Shown here: positions 1 through 7,661 of the stretch, in pieces | Layout of the letters: every line of letters starts with the position of its first letter | Position numbering within the stretch: the first letter of the stretch is position 1 | NCBI GenBank assembly: GCA_017408205.1 | Contig: JAFQVC010000120.1 | Coordinates: 1-19,248 of the forward strand | Source of the DNA: Clostridia bacterium | GTDB taxonomy: Bacteria > Bacillota > Clostridia > Monoglobales > Firm-18 | DNA length: 19,248 nt | Direction: 5' to 3' | Position numbers and translations under genes: made by a program | The notes under the pieces: generated by a model | Told to the model about the DNA's origin: nothing | What the model saw: the letters and a program-made list of their open reading frames with translations, nothing else | The model's database searches: none

Positions 1-543
1 AAATACTGGGGTATGCTTGAAAGAAATGAAATTACCAAGCCCGAAGTGTTAATAGGCAGATTTCATGAGTTTTTCAGCATTATCGGTGTTGACACTTCTG
101 TTGCAGAAGCGTTTAATAATGAGTATCAGGTAACCCTCGGAGACCATATTGAATTTATTGAAAATGCAAAAGAAATGTTGCAGTTATATAAAGGCAAATG
201 TGTCCTTGCAGGGGTTACAAACGGTACAAAAGCAGCACAGGAAAAGAAACTTCGTATGTCGGGTCTTGATAAAATTTTTGATGCAGTTTTCATTTCCGAA
301 GATGTTGGATTTGAAAAACCAAATAAAGAGTATTTTGATTTTGTTTTTGAAAGTTTAGGTATAACGGATAAAAAAGAGGCACTTATTATCGGGGATTCCC
401 TTATTGCTGATATGAAAGGCGGTTATGATTCTGGTATTGATACCTGCTGGTTTAATCTCGCTCATAAACCAAACACTCTTAATGTATCGGTTACATACGA
501 AATTGACAATATGAATAAACTTTCGGATATAGTTAAACTTTAA
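1..543 (+). CDS. HAD-superfamily hydrolase, YjjG/YfnB type (5' end outside window)
   Basis: C-terminal part of a haloacid-dehalogenase-fold phosphatase; the nearest relatives by pattern are the YjjG/YfnB nucleotidase-like proteins. The frame is open from base 1 (K-Y-W-G before the first Met at base 13), and the segment around that Met matches the middle of the cap region of the family, so ATG 13 is internal and the true start lies left of the window. Visible HAD motifs are motif II (VTNGT), the motif III lysine in FEKPN, and motif IV (GDSLIADMKGG), followed by a typical C-terminal TCWFN strand. Motif I, with the nucleophilic Asp, would lie outside the window. The soluble enzyme probably dephosphorylates small phosphorylated metabolites or nucleotides; the substrate cannot be read from sequence. 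The gene ends 57 bases before the next start with no strong terminator between. Confidence 0.85.
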   Translation, partial: KYWGMLERNEITKPEVLIGRFHEFFSIIGVDTSVAEAFNNEYQVTLGDHIEFIENAKEMLQLYKGKCVLAGVTNGTKAAQEKKLRMSGLDKIFDAVFISEDVGFEKPNKEYFDFVFESLGITDKKEALIIGDSLIADMKGGYDSGIDTCWFNLAHKPNTLNVSVTYEIDNMNKLSDIVKL

Positions 544-600
544 TAAGTTTTTTATCCTGGCTTGACATGAATTCAAGTGATGCTGAAAGAGGCGGAATAT

Positions 601-1020
601 ATGAATAAAAACATAATTTGCATAATTTTGGTTATAGTGTTACTTCTGGCAACAGGCGGTATTTTATATCACAAAACAAATATGGATGCCGAAACTGAAC
701 AGGCGGTAACAGAAAGCGAAATTATTGAAATATCTGTTGATGAGGTGACAGGTATAACCAAAGACGAAGCGGAAGAGTTATGTTATTTTGTTATGGGAGA
801 AAAAGACGAGGAAACGGGTTATATTTTTTCATTCGGCACATCGGGGGCTGTTAAGAAAGGTAAAAAGCAGTATTATGTTATACGGGCTTCATGGTTGGTA
901 GATAACAGTCATTTATCATACATCGGCGATTTTTTTGTATCAGCAGACGGCAAAGAAATTTACAACGGATATGTGTCACCCGATGAATATTCCATGCAGG
1001 ACATAATATGGAGTAAATAG
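601..1020 (+). CDS. Small membrane-anchored protein of unknown function
   Basis: 139 residues. The frame opens at GTG 577 and also has ATG 580, but ATG 601 is preferred because an AGAGGCGG ribosome binding site ends 5 bases before it and the hydrophobic segment then starts immediately. Residues about 4-24 form one hydrophobic helix (IICIILVIVLLLATGGILY) with no Cys lipobox, so it is probably a membrane anchor with the rest outside. The outer part is acidic at first (rich in E and T), then has a short alpha/beta domain with the stretches GITKDEAEELCYFV, YYVIRASWLVD and GDFFVSADGKEIYNGYV. The last is reminiscent of small PepSY-like or lipoprotein domains of Clostridia, but I do not recognise the family. 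It stands between a HAD phosphatase and an EamA exporter, 31 bases from the latter, and may be co-transcribed with it. Function unknown. Confidence 0.75.
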   Translation: MNKNIICIILVIVLLLATGGILYHKTNMDAETEQAVTESEIIEISVDEVTGITKDEAEELCYFVMGEKDEETGYIFSFGTSGAVKKGKKQYYVIRASWLVDNSHLSYIGDFFVSADGKEIYNGYVSPDEYSMQDIIWSK

Positions 1021-1051
1021 GTTATAATTGTTCAAAAGAGGAGAGTTACGG

Positions 1052-1921
1052 TTGAAAAAATCGGCATTTATATACATAATTTCAGCATGCATTTTCTGGG
1101 GAACAAGCGGGATATTTGTGGAATATCTTGCACCTTTCGGGTTTAGTTCACCCCAGATGACATTTGTAAGAGGAACGGTTGCATTTGTATGTATGCTTTT
1201 ATACGTACTGATACGGGACATAAACCTTTTTAAAACAAACTTAAAAGAACTGCTGTTTTTTATGGGAAGCGGACTTGCTTTTTACTTTACAGCAACCTGT
1301 TATTTTCAGTCAATGCAGTTGACATCTGTTTCCACGGCGGTGGTGCTTATGTACACAGCACCAATATTTGTTATGATATATTCCGTTACATTTTTAGATG
1401 AGAAGTTAACAAAGACGAAATTGATTGCACTTGTTACAATGCTTATTGGTTGCGGTCTTGTATCGGGAATAATAGGGGGACTTAAGTTTAATGTTCTTGG
1501 AATAGCAATCGGCTTTATGTCGGGGATAAGTTATGCGGCGTATAATATTTTGACAAAAATACAGATGCAAAAGGGTATAAATCCTGTAAAAGCAAATTTA
1601 TACTGTTTTTTATTCAGTATTATTATAGGGTTGTTTTTGTCAAATCCCTACGGGATACCAAGTCTGATTTCTCAAAATCCATTGGTTACCGTTTCTCTTT
1701 GCACAGGTATGGGGATATTTGCCTGCATACTGCCTTATTTTTTATACAGTACAGCCCTTCGGTATATTCCTGCAGGTACAGCGTCATCATTGGGGATAAT
1801 CGAGCCCATGTCAGCCACCATTTTCAGTGTGCTTATATTGGGCGAAGAACCGTCAATTTATTTATTGGTGGGAATTGCGCTTGTTTTAGGTGCAGTTTTT
1901 CTGCTTGGAAAAAATAATTAA
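1052..1921 (+). CDS. EamA/DMT-family transporter
   Basis: About 289 residues with roughly ten hydrophobic helices in two repeated halves of five, the standard EamA (DUF6, drug/metabolite transporter) layout and length. Family hallmarks are the N-terminal FWGTSGIF segment, the helix-4 motif TAVVLMYTAPIFV, and in the second half the ILPYFLYSTALRYIPAGTAS region followed by EPMSATIFSVLILGE. Such proteins sit in the cytoplasmic membrane and usually export amino acids or other metabolites; the substrate cannot be deduced. The frame is open from TTG 1028, but TTG 1052 is chosen: AAGAGGAG lies just upstream at correct spacing and the first helix follows directly. The stop overlaps the ribosome binding site of the following Dabb gene, so the two are translated from one message. 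Confidence 0.88.
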   Translation: MKKSAFIYIISACIFWGTSGIFVEYLAPFGFSSPQMTFVRGTVAFVCMLLYVLIRDINLFKTNLKELLFFMGSGLAFYFTATCYFQSMQLTSVSTAVVLMYTAPIFVMIYSVTFLDEKLTKTKLIALVTMLIGCGLVSGIIGGLKFNVLGIAIGFMSGISYAAYNILTKIQMQKGINPVKANLYCFLFSIIIGLFLSNPYGIPSLISQNPLVTVSLCTGMGIFACILPYFLYSTALRYIPAGTASSLGIIEPMSATIFSVLILGEEPSIYLLVGIALVLGAVFLLGKNN

Positions 1922-1934
1922 AAGGAGAGTAATT

Positions 1935-2228
1935 ATGGTTAAACACATTATTTTATGGAATTTAAAAGAGGAATACAATACAAAAGAGATTAAAGACAGA
2001 ATAAAGAGCGGACTTGAAAGTTTAAATGGTGAAATACCCGGTCTTGTGGAAATTAAAGTGATTATTAATCCTTTGGAAACTTCAAATGCGGATGTTATGC
2101 TTTATTCTGTATTTGAAGATTTTGACAGTTTGAAAGGATATGCAATTCATCCCAAGCACGTTTACGCTGCAGATACTTTTGTAAGACCATATACAAAGTC
2201 AAGAAGTTGTATGGATTTTGAGGAGTAA
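1935..2228 (+). CDS. Dabb (stress-responsive A/B barrel) domain protein
   Basis: 97 residues, the normal length for a single Dabb ferredoxin-like domain. It begins MVKHIILWNLK, the typical first strand of the family with its conserved His, continues with GLESLNGEIPGLVEIKV, and ends with the YAIHPKHVYAADTFVRPY segment that holds the conserved H-P-x-H and the C-terminal strand. These small proteins dimerise into an alpha/beta barrel. Some members are enzymes and many are uncharacterised, so no substrate is proposed. AAAGGAGAG just upstream of ATG 1935 fixes the start. It follows the EamA gene by 13 bases and is the last gene before a promoter at 2272-2300. The short GCAAA/TTTGC stem downstream is too weak to call a terminator. 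Confidence 0.85.
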   Translation: MVKHIILWNLKEEYNTKEIKDRIKSGLESLNGEIPGLVEIKVIINPLETSNADVMLYSVFEDFDSLKGYAIHPKHVYAADTFVRPYTKSRSCMDFEE

Positions 2229-2271
2229 AGCAAACCTCTATATAGTAATTTGCGTTTTTGTCTTCAAACAG

Positions 2272-2300
2272 TTGCAAAAATATTGTCGTTATGGTATATT
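2272..2300 (+). promoter_or_regulatory. Sigma-A type promoter of the PHP gene
   Basis: TTGCAA (2272-2277) and TATATT (2295-2300) are separated by exactly 17 bases, 22 bases before the chosen start codon of the PHP gene. The predicted transcription start is near 2307, so the leader is very short and leaves no room for a riboswitch. Confidence 0.6.
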
Positions 2301-2321
2301 TGATTGGAAAGAAGGTGCGGT

Positions 2322-3134
2322 ATGAACAACAAACAGAATTTACATATACATACAAATTTATGTGATGGAAATGATTCACCCATAGAGATTGTTGAGGCGG
2401 CACTTTCTGCGGGATTTGATTCTATCGGTTTTTCTGCACACTCTTATATGAAATATTCCTGCTATCTTGGTTACAGGGACAGAACAGAGGAGTACAAACA
2501 GGAAGTTACGAAACTTAAAAAACTGTATGAAGACAAATTAAAAATATTTCTTGGTCTGGAAGTTGATATGTATTCGGAGCCCGATACCAAAGATTATGAT
2601 TATCTGATTGGCTCTGTGCACTACCTTGTTAAAGAAAATGAGTATCTTGGCTTTGACAGAGGAGACGAAGAAGTCGAACGAATTATAAACGAATACTTTG
2701 GCGGGAACGGAATGAAGTATGCAAAACTTTATTACGAGACGTTGGCACAATTACCAGATTACGGCAAGTTTGATATTATAGGGCACTTTGATATAATAAC
2801 AAAACACAGCGAAAACAGAAACTTTTTTGACGAAACATCAAAAGAGTATCTTGGGTATGCTTTTGATTCTGCAGAAGCACTTGCAGGCAAAATTCCTTTA
2901 TTTGAAGTTAATACGGGTGCCATTGCAAGAGGGTACAGAACAACACCGTATCCGTCCATACCCATCATTAAAATGTTAAAAGAACTTGGTTTCGGCGTAG
3001 TTATAACGTCAGATTGTCACGATAAAAACAAGATTGACTGTTACTATGACGAATCGGTGGAACTTTTAAGAAATTGCGGATTTAAAGAGAAGTTCATTCT
3101 TACGGACAACGGTTTTACAGAAACTTCCTTATAA
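2322..3134 (+). CDS. PHP-family phosphatase, histidinol-phosphatase (HisJ/HisK) type
   Basis: 270 residues, the usual size of PHP-domain histidinol phosphatases. Metal-binding motifs of the trinuclear PHP centre are all present in order: H8-x-H10 with D15 (LHIHTNLCDG), H40 (FSAHS), E80 (GLEVDMY), H100 (GSVHYL), H155 with D157 (GHFD), and D231-x-H233 (TSDCHD). The enzyme would hydrolyse L-histidinol phosphate to histidinol in the cytoplasm (histidine biosynthesis), though other PHP phosphoesterases have the same motif set and no other his gene is in the window. ATG 2322 is chosen over the earlier in-frame TTG 2304 because GAAAGAAGGTG lies directly upstream of 2322. It has its own promoter and is followed after 11 bases by eutH, so the two are probably co-transcribed. 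Confidence 0.85.
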   Translation: MNNKQNLHIHTNLCDGNDSPIEIVEAALSAGFDSIGFSAHSYMKYSCYLGYRDRTEEYKQEVTKLKKLYEDKLKIFLGLEVDMYSEPDTKDYDYLIGSVHYLVKENEYLGFDRGDEEVERIINEYFGGNGMKYAKLYYETLAQLPDYGKFDIIGHFDIITKHSENRNFFDETSKEYLGYAFDSAEALAGKIPLFEVNTGAIARGYRTTPYPSIPIIKMLKELGFGVVITSDCHDKNKIDCYYDESVELLRNCGFKEKFILTDNGFTETSL

Positions 3135-3145
3135 AAGGTGATAAA

Positions 3146-4222
3146 ATGAATTTACTTACAATTATTATATTGATTTTTTCAGTTGTTGGTGCTTTAGACA
3201 GGATACTTGGCAATCGTTTCGGTTTCGGAAAAGAATTTGAAAAAGCATTCTATCTGTTGGGTGCAATGTCACTTTCGATGATTGGTATGATAGTGATTTC
3301 GCCGCTTATTGCTGATGCTATGAAACCGGTTTCAGTTTTTTTGTCTGACACTTTACATATTGACTCGTCAATAATACCTGCTTCATTGTTTGCTAACGAT
3401 ATGGGAGGAGCCCCATTGGCTGTTGAAATGGCTGCAAATGATAAAATAGGCGGGTTTAATGCACTTGTTGTATCGTCTATGATGGGATGCACAATATCTT
3501 TTACAATTCCTTTTTCACTGGGGGTAGTTGACAAAACTCAACACAAAGAGTTACTGTTAGGACTTTTATGTGGGATAGTTACCATACCTGCAGGGTGCAT
3601 AGTTGCAGGAATAATCTGCAATATAGAGTTTGGTCTATTAATGCTTAATATGTTGCCGCTTGTAATATTTTCCGGAATTGTTGCCTTTGGACTTGTTCGC
3701 TTCCCGGATTTCAGCGTAAAGATATTTAAAATATTCGGAATTTTTATTACGATTGTTATTACAGTCGGTCTTTCTCTTGGAATTATCAGATTTATTACCG
3801 GTTTTGAAGTTATAAAGGGACTTGCCACTATAGAAGAGGGGGCATCTATTTGTGTTAATGCAGCCATTGTATTATCTGGCTCTTTTCCACTTATGTTCTT
3901 TTTGTCAAAAATACTTGGAAAACCCCTTGGAATTATTGGTAGAAAAATAGGTGTGAATGAAATTTCGATAGTAGGACTTATTTCTAATCTTGCTTCAAAT
4001 TCCACAACCTTCGGTATGATGGATAATATGGATAATAAGGGTGTTGTACTGAATTCCGCATTTGCAGTATCGGGTGCTTTTGTTCTGGGCGGTCATCTTG
4101 CTTTTACTATGGCTTTTGACAAGTCGTATCTTATACCTGTAATTGCAGGTAAGTTGGTTGCAGGGGTTCTTGCAATTATACTTGCAGGTATAGTGTTTAA
4201 AAATACAGAAAAACAAGTATAA
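3146..4222 (+). CDS. eutH: Ethanolamine utilization transporter EutH
   Basis: 358 residues with about 10-11 hydrophobic helices. It is recognisable as EutH from the N-terminal GALDRILGNRFGFGKEFEKA segment, the internal ASLFANDMGGAPLA motif, the central MGCTISFTIPF helix, and the late NLASNSTTFGMMD and GGHLAFT motifs. EutH is an inner-membrane carrier that helps ethanolamine enter when it is scarce or largely protonated. The protein is somewhat shorter than the roughly 400-residue enteric EutH. It starts at ATG 3146 behind AAAGGTGAT, 11 bases after the PHP gene. No ethanolamine ammonia-lyase, microcompartment shell or eut regulator gene is in the window, so this copy is outside a eut operon and may take up ethanolamine, or a related amine or alcohol, for another use. 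Confidence 0.88.
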   Translation: MNLLTIIILIFSVVGALDRILGNRFGFGKEFEKAFYLLGAMSLSMIGMIVISPLIADAMKPVSVFLSDTLHIDSSIIPASLFANDMGGAPLAVEMAANDKIGGFNALVVSSMMGCTISFTIPFSLGVVDKTQHKELLLGLLCGIVTIPAGCIVAGIICNIEFGLLMLNMLPLVIFSGIVAFGLVRFPDFSVKIFKIFGIFITIVITVGLSLGIIRFITGFEVIKGLATIEEGASICVNAAIVLSGSFPLMFFLSKILGKPLGIIGRKIGVNEISIVGLISNLASNSTTFGMMDNMDNKGVVLNSAFAVSGAFVLGGHLAFTMAFDKSYLIPVIAGKLVAGVLAIILAGIVFKNTEKQV

Positions 4223-4223
4223 T
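4196..4223 (+). promoter_or_regulatory. Possible promoter of the ruvX-DUF1292 pair
   Basis: TATAAT (4218-4223) overlaps the eutH stop codon, with TTTAAA (4196-4201) 16 bases upstream as a partial -35. It lies 24 bases before the ruvX start. The -10 is a perfect match but the -35 is weak, so read-through from the PHP promoter is an equally likely source of ruvX message. Confidence 0.35.
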
Positions 4224-4246
4224 ATTTTTAAGAAAGGTAAATACTT

Positions 4247-4663
4247 ATGAGGATTTTAGGCGTTGATTACGGTGAAGCACGAACAGGCGTTGCGGTATCC
4301 GACGAACTTAACTTAACTGCGCAAGGTGTAAAAACTGTCTTTGGCAGAAATTCCGAAAAAGTTGCCGCTGAAGTATCCAGAATAGCGAAGCAATATGATG
4401 TGAAACTTGTTGTGGTGGGGTTGCCTAAAAATATGGACAACACAATTGGTTTTCGCGGTGAAGCAACAATGGAATTTGTGGAAAAACTAAAACCGCTTAT
4501 TGACTGTCCGATTGAGTTATGGGACGAACGGTTGACCACTGTCAGCGCCATCAGGGTACTTAATGAAACCAATACAAGAGGTAACAAGAGAAAAAATGTG
4601 GTTGACACCGTTGCTGCTTGTATAATATTACAAAATTATATAGATTTTAAAGGAGGAAATTGA
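4247..4663 (+). CDS. ruvX: Holliday junction resolvase-like protein RuvX (YqgF)
   Basis: 138 residues, the normal length of the YqgF/RuvX family, which has an RNase H-like fold. The N-terminus RILGVDYGEARTGVAVSD holds the conserved D-x-G metal-binding strand (Asp7). The middle has VVGLPKNMDNTIGFRGE, matching the G-L-P-x-x-x-x-G signature, then ELWDERLTTVSA with the conserved D-E-R-L-T-T, and a C-terminal DTVAACIILQNYI with the last acidic residue. Members process Holliday junctions and, in E. coli, are linked to 16S rRNA 5' maturation; which role applies here is unknown. The soluble protein starts at ATG 4247 behind AAGAAAGG. Its stop is separated from the DUF1292 start by one base and contains that gene's ribosome binding site, so they are translationally linked, as commonly seen in Firmicutes (yrrK-yrzB). 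Confidence 0.92.
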   Translation: MRILGVDYGEARTGVAVSDELNLTAQGVKTVFGRNSEKVAAEVSRIAKQYDVKLVVVGLPKNMDNTIGFRGEATMEFVEKLKPLIDCPIELWDERLTTVSAIRVLNETNTRGNKRKNVVDTVAACIILQNYIDFKGGN

Positions 4664-4664
4664 A

Positions 4665-4955
4665 ATGAGTGAAGAAATGAGAAACGACAACATCATCGAA
4701 CTTACAGATGAGGAAACAGGGGAAGCGGTGTTATTTGAACACCTTGACACCATCGAATTAAACGGTAATCAGTATTTTGTTCTTACTGATTATTACGAAG
4801 AAGAAACTGAAGAGAGCGACGTTTACGTTATGACAGTTGTAGTTGACGAAGACGGTGAAGAAACTCTTGAAATTGTTGAAAATGACGAAGAGGTTGCTGA
4901 AGTTTTTGCGATTTTCAAAGAACACGTTGGCGACGAATTTGAATTTTTAGACTGA
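4665..4955 (+). CDS. DUF1292 family protein (YrzB-like)
   Basis: 96 residues, very acidic. The DUF1292 pattern is clear: NIIELTDEETGEAVLFEHLD, then a strand YFVLTDYY followed by a run of acidic residues, YVMTVVVDEDGEETLEIV, and a C-terminal helix VAEVFAIFKEHV. Members are small cytoplasmic proteins of unknown role, conserved next to ruvX in Firmicutes, as here. AAAGGAGGAAA directly upstream fixes ATG 4665. A strong terminator follows at 4996-5032, ending this transcript. Confidence 0.88.
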   Translation: MSEEMRNDNIIELTDEETGEAVLFEHLDTIELNGNQYFVLTDYYEEETEESDVYVMTVVVDEDGEETLEIVENDEEVAEVFAIFKEHVGDEFEFLD

Positions 4956-4995
4956 TATGTAAAAAATTTTTAATAAAATAATACTATTATTTTTT

Positions 4996-5032
4996 AAAGA
5001 ACTATGATACAATATATCATAGTTCTTTTTTT
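4996..5032 (+). terminator. Rho-independent terminator after the DUF1292 gene
   Basis: A perfect 14-bp inverted repeat (4996-5009 with 5015-5028, containing AGAACTATGATA) with a 5-base loop, followed by a T run to 5032. The T run abuts the GGAGGT ribosome binding site (5033-5038) of the next gene, so a terminated transcript ends immediately before that gene's ribosome binding site. Confidence 0.85.
5005..5013 (+). promoter_or_regulatory. Extended -10 promoter of the SLH glycosidase gene, inside the terminator
   Basis: TGATACAAT (5005-5013) fits an extended -10 (TGn plus TACAAT) and lies in the left arm and loop of the terminator stem. No good -35 is seen 16-18 bases upstream. The predicted start near 5020 would exclude the left arm, so the new transcript could not fold the terminator. 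It is the only plausible promoter I see between the upstream terminator and the gene at 5048. Confidence 0.45.
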
Positions 5033-5047
5033 GGAGGTACATACAAA

Positions 5048-7588
5048 TTGAAAGATAAATTAAGAGCACTTGTTGCATCGGTTATTATAATTTTATATAC
5101 GTCAACTTATGTTTTTGCATCTGCAAGCATTTTGGGAAGCGAGCAGATATATAAAGGCGAAGTGCAGATTGCCGACGGTACATACTACTATGAAAACGTC
5201 TTTTACAGCGACCAGTCGGGAGTAGGTCCTCAGGCAGAGTATTATTTCGAATACAATCCAAATACCAATGTTGTCCCCGTAATTACTGACGGTGGCTCGG
5301 TATATGGCAGATACGATATATACCAGAATTATAACGATTTATTGTCACAAAATTTAAAACCTGTAGCAGGGGTTAATGGTGATTTTTATTCTTTGCAGAC
5401 GGGTGTGCCGATTAGTCATTGTATTTCTGACGGGTATATTATTTCAAAGGACAAAACCGGACAGGACAGTGTGGGCTTTTTGGAAGACGGTACTGCATTT
5501 ATAGGATGGCTGGAAATAAAGACTACCGTTATAAAAGACGATGCAAGTGCAATTGTTGAAAATATAAACAAATATCGTCAGCCACATCAGGTTTATATGT
5601 TTACGGAAGAGTTTGGCAAAGAAACTCACGATACAGACCCCGGTCTTGTGGTTGTTCTGACGGATTTATCCGACAAAATTTCCATTCAGGGAGAAGTAAC
5701 AGCAACTGTTGAAAGTGTTGATTATTTTACGGGTTCAACTGCACTTCCAAAGGACAAGATTATAATATCAATTAACGACAAGTTAAAAGAGCAGGACAAC
5801 TACAAGTTTTTTGAAAGTCTTACTGCGGGTGATGTTGTTACCATTAAATCAGAATTTACCGGTGATACCCGTTTTCTTGAGGCAAAGACCGTAATGGGCG
5901 GTTCTCAGGGACGTCTTTTAAACAAAGGCGTAGTAAATGACAAGTTACAAGTAGGTGCTGCACCCAGAACCGCAATAGGTGTCCGTGAGGACGGCTCAAG
6001 TATATTTTATACCATTGACGGAAGACAGACGGGTCACAGTTACGGTGTTCAACTGACCACTCTTGCAAAACGGCTAAAAGAGTTGGGGTGTGTTGATGCA
6101 ATAAACCTTGACGGAGGCGGCTCAACAACATGCGGGGTAATTTTACCGGGATACAGTGATTTTACTGTTACCAACTCTCCGTCAGACGGAAGTGTCAGAA
6201 AAAATTCAAACTTTTTCTTTTTTGTAAACAATGCAGAAGCGACGGGCAAACCGTCAAAAATGTTTATTTATCCCCTTGATATGAAAATTTTATCAGGCGC
6301 AAAAACTACCGTTACCGCTAAAATGACAGACGACAGTTTCAACCCTGTTAATTCTGACAACATCGCTTATTTTACAAGTCAGGGAGAGATTAACAATAAA
6401 GGTGAACTGATTGCTGACGGAAACGGACAGTTTACCGTAACTGCACAAAAAGACGGTATTTCTTCGGAAATTACATATACTGTTTACGACAACCCTACAT
6501 CAATAGTTGCAAATGTTGAAAGTATTGTGGCGGAAACGGAACAGAAGATACAATTAACAGCGATTGCTATGGACGGGCACAGTCAACTTATCTCGCAAAA
6601 CAACTGTTTTGAGTGGTCGGTATCTGATGAAAAATTAGGCAGTATAGACCAGAATGGTGTGTTTACTGCAGGTAAAGTCCCTTTTACAGAGGGAAACATC
6701 GAAATAAAATACAATGATACCATCAGAACTATTCCTGTTTCAATAAAAGGTGAAACTGATGCACCTGAATTTTATCACAATATTGATGAGTTTAAATTTG
6801 AAGACGGTAAAATTACTATAAAGATATCAAACGAACACAACATTTTACTTGATAAATCACAAATCACCTTTAAAACTGACGGAGAAGAAAAAGAGTTCGG
6901 ATTTGAAGACGGAATACTGACTTTTGACTTTGAAGATGGCTTAAAAGACTGTACACACAGAGTATCGGTATTAATTAAAAACAAGTTTGACAATATTACC
7001 TTGCAGTTTTTTGAAATCAAAGGAATCAACAGTACAAATGTATTTTCTGACACACAAAACAACTGGGCGAAAGACATAATTGCCTATATGAACAGTCAGG
7101 GTGTAGTAAACGGATACACCGAACAAGACGGAACGGTTGTATTTAAACCACAGGACAATATGACGAGGGCTCAGTTTGCAGTTATGATTTCAAATTATTT
7201 AAAAATAGATTTAAGTAGTTATGAAAATGTTGAGTTGCCATTTGCTGATGCAGAGTCAATTCCCCAGTGGGCAATAAATCAGGTTAAAGCGATGTATAAA
7301 GAGGGGATTATTTCGGGACGACAAAACGGTGACACGGTTGTGTTTGATTCCAATGCACTTTTAACAAGGGCTGAGGCGGCTGTAATGCTTTCGAGAATTT
7401 TGCCAGAAGGACTTAAAAAAGCATCGGTTGATTTTTCCGACAAAGCCGATATTCCGACCTGGGCAACAGACGGTATTGCGGTTTTAGTTAATTTAAAGGC
7501 GTTAAACGGATATCAGGACAACACCATATTGCCAAACAATAATATAACACGTGCGGAATGTGCAAAACTTTTATACAGTATTTTTTAA
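5048..7588 (+). CDS. Secreted phosphodiester glycosidase (NAGPA) protein with three C-terminal SLH repeats
   Basis: 846 residues starting at TTG 5048, nine bases after GGAGGT. Residues 1-25 are a Sec signal peptide (basic start, hydrophobic core, V-F-A before the likely cut). Residues about 80-395 are a phosphodiester glycosidase (NAGPA/DUF2233) domain: GVNGDFYS near 108, APRTAIGV near 305, the hallmark NLDGGGSTT near 352, then NSPSDGSVRK. In animals the family removes GlcNAc from a phosphodiester-linked sugar; bacterial members probably act on cell-wall or exopolysaccharide phosphodiesters. Residues about 400-655 are beta-rich Ig-like (Big-type) modules. From 665 on there are three SLH repeats, each with a T-R-A-(Q/E) motif (MTRAQF, LTRAEA, ITRAEC), which normally bind pyruvylated secondary cell-wall polymer and hold the protein on the surface. 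It is preceded by a terminator and followed by the Asn-rich peptide gene. Substrate unknown. Confidence 0.9.
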   Translation: MKDKLRALVASVIIILYTSTYVFASASILGSEQIYKGEVQIADGTYYYENVFYSDQSGVGPQAEYYFEYNPNTNVVPVITDGGSVYGRYDIYQNYNDLLSQNLKPVAGVNGDFYSLQTGVPISHCISDGYIISKDKTGQDSVGFLEDGTAFIGWLEIKTTVIKDDASAIVENINKYRQPHQVYMFTEEFGKETHDTDPGLVVVLTDLSDKISIQGEVTATVESVDYFTGSTALPKDKIIISINDKLKEQDNYKFFESLTAGDVVTIKSEFTGDTRFLEAKTVMGGSQGRLLNKGVVNDKLQVGAAPRTAIGVREDGSSIFYTIDGRQTGHSYGVQLTTLAKRLKELGCVDAINLDGGGSTTCGVILPGYSDFTVTNSPSDGSVRKNSNFFFFVNNAEATGKPSKMFIYPLDMKILSGAKTTVTAKMTDDSFNPVNSDNIAYFTSQGEINNKGELIADGNGQFTVTAQKDGISSEITYTVYDNPTSIVANVESIVAETEQKIQLTAIAMDGHSQLISQNNCFEWSVSDEKLGSIDQNGVFTAGKVPFTEGNIEIKYNDTIRTIPVSIKGETDAPEFYHNIDEFKFEDGKITIKISNEHNILLDKSQITFKTDGEEKEFGFEDGILTFDFEDGLKDCTHRVSVLIKNKFDNITLQFFEIKGINSTNVFSDTQNNWAKDIIAYMNSQGVVNGYTEQDGTVVFKPQDNMTRAQFAVMISNYLKIDLSSYENVELPFADAESIPQWAINQVKAMYKEGIISGRQNGDTVVFDSNALLTRAEAAVMLSRILPEGLKKASVDFSDKADIPTWATDGIAVLVNLKALNGYQDNTILPNNNITRAECAKLLYSIF

Positions 7589-7661
7589 TGTATAATATTT
7601 ATACTTTTGCCAATAATAATATTGCATCGAAAAATATTAAATAAGGCAGGGTGTAAACACT

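Noticed and set aside
562..590. TTGACA before the small membrane protein gene as -35
   Set aside because: No -10 element 16-18 bases downstream; the position where it should be is GAAAGA-like sequence of the ribosome binding site.
2230..2260. GCAAA/TTTGC stem with T-rich tail after the Dabb gene as terminator
   Set aside because: Only five base pairs with a 14-base loop.
3250..4005. Long minus-strand frames opposite eutH (94 and 155 residues)
   Set aside because: Shadows of the plus-strand coding frame, without ribosome binding sites or recognisable domains.
7590..7604. Small palindrome GTATAA-TAT-TTATAC followed by TTTT after the SLH gene
   Set aside because: The 6-bp A/T-only stem with a 3-base loop is too weak for a terminator; the TATAAT within it has no good -35. 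Not called either way.
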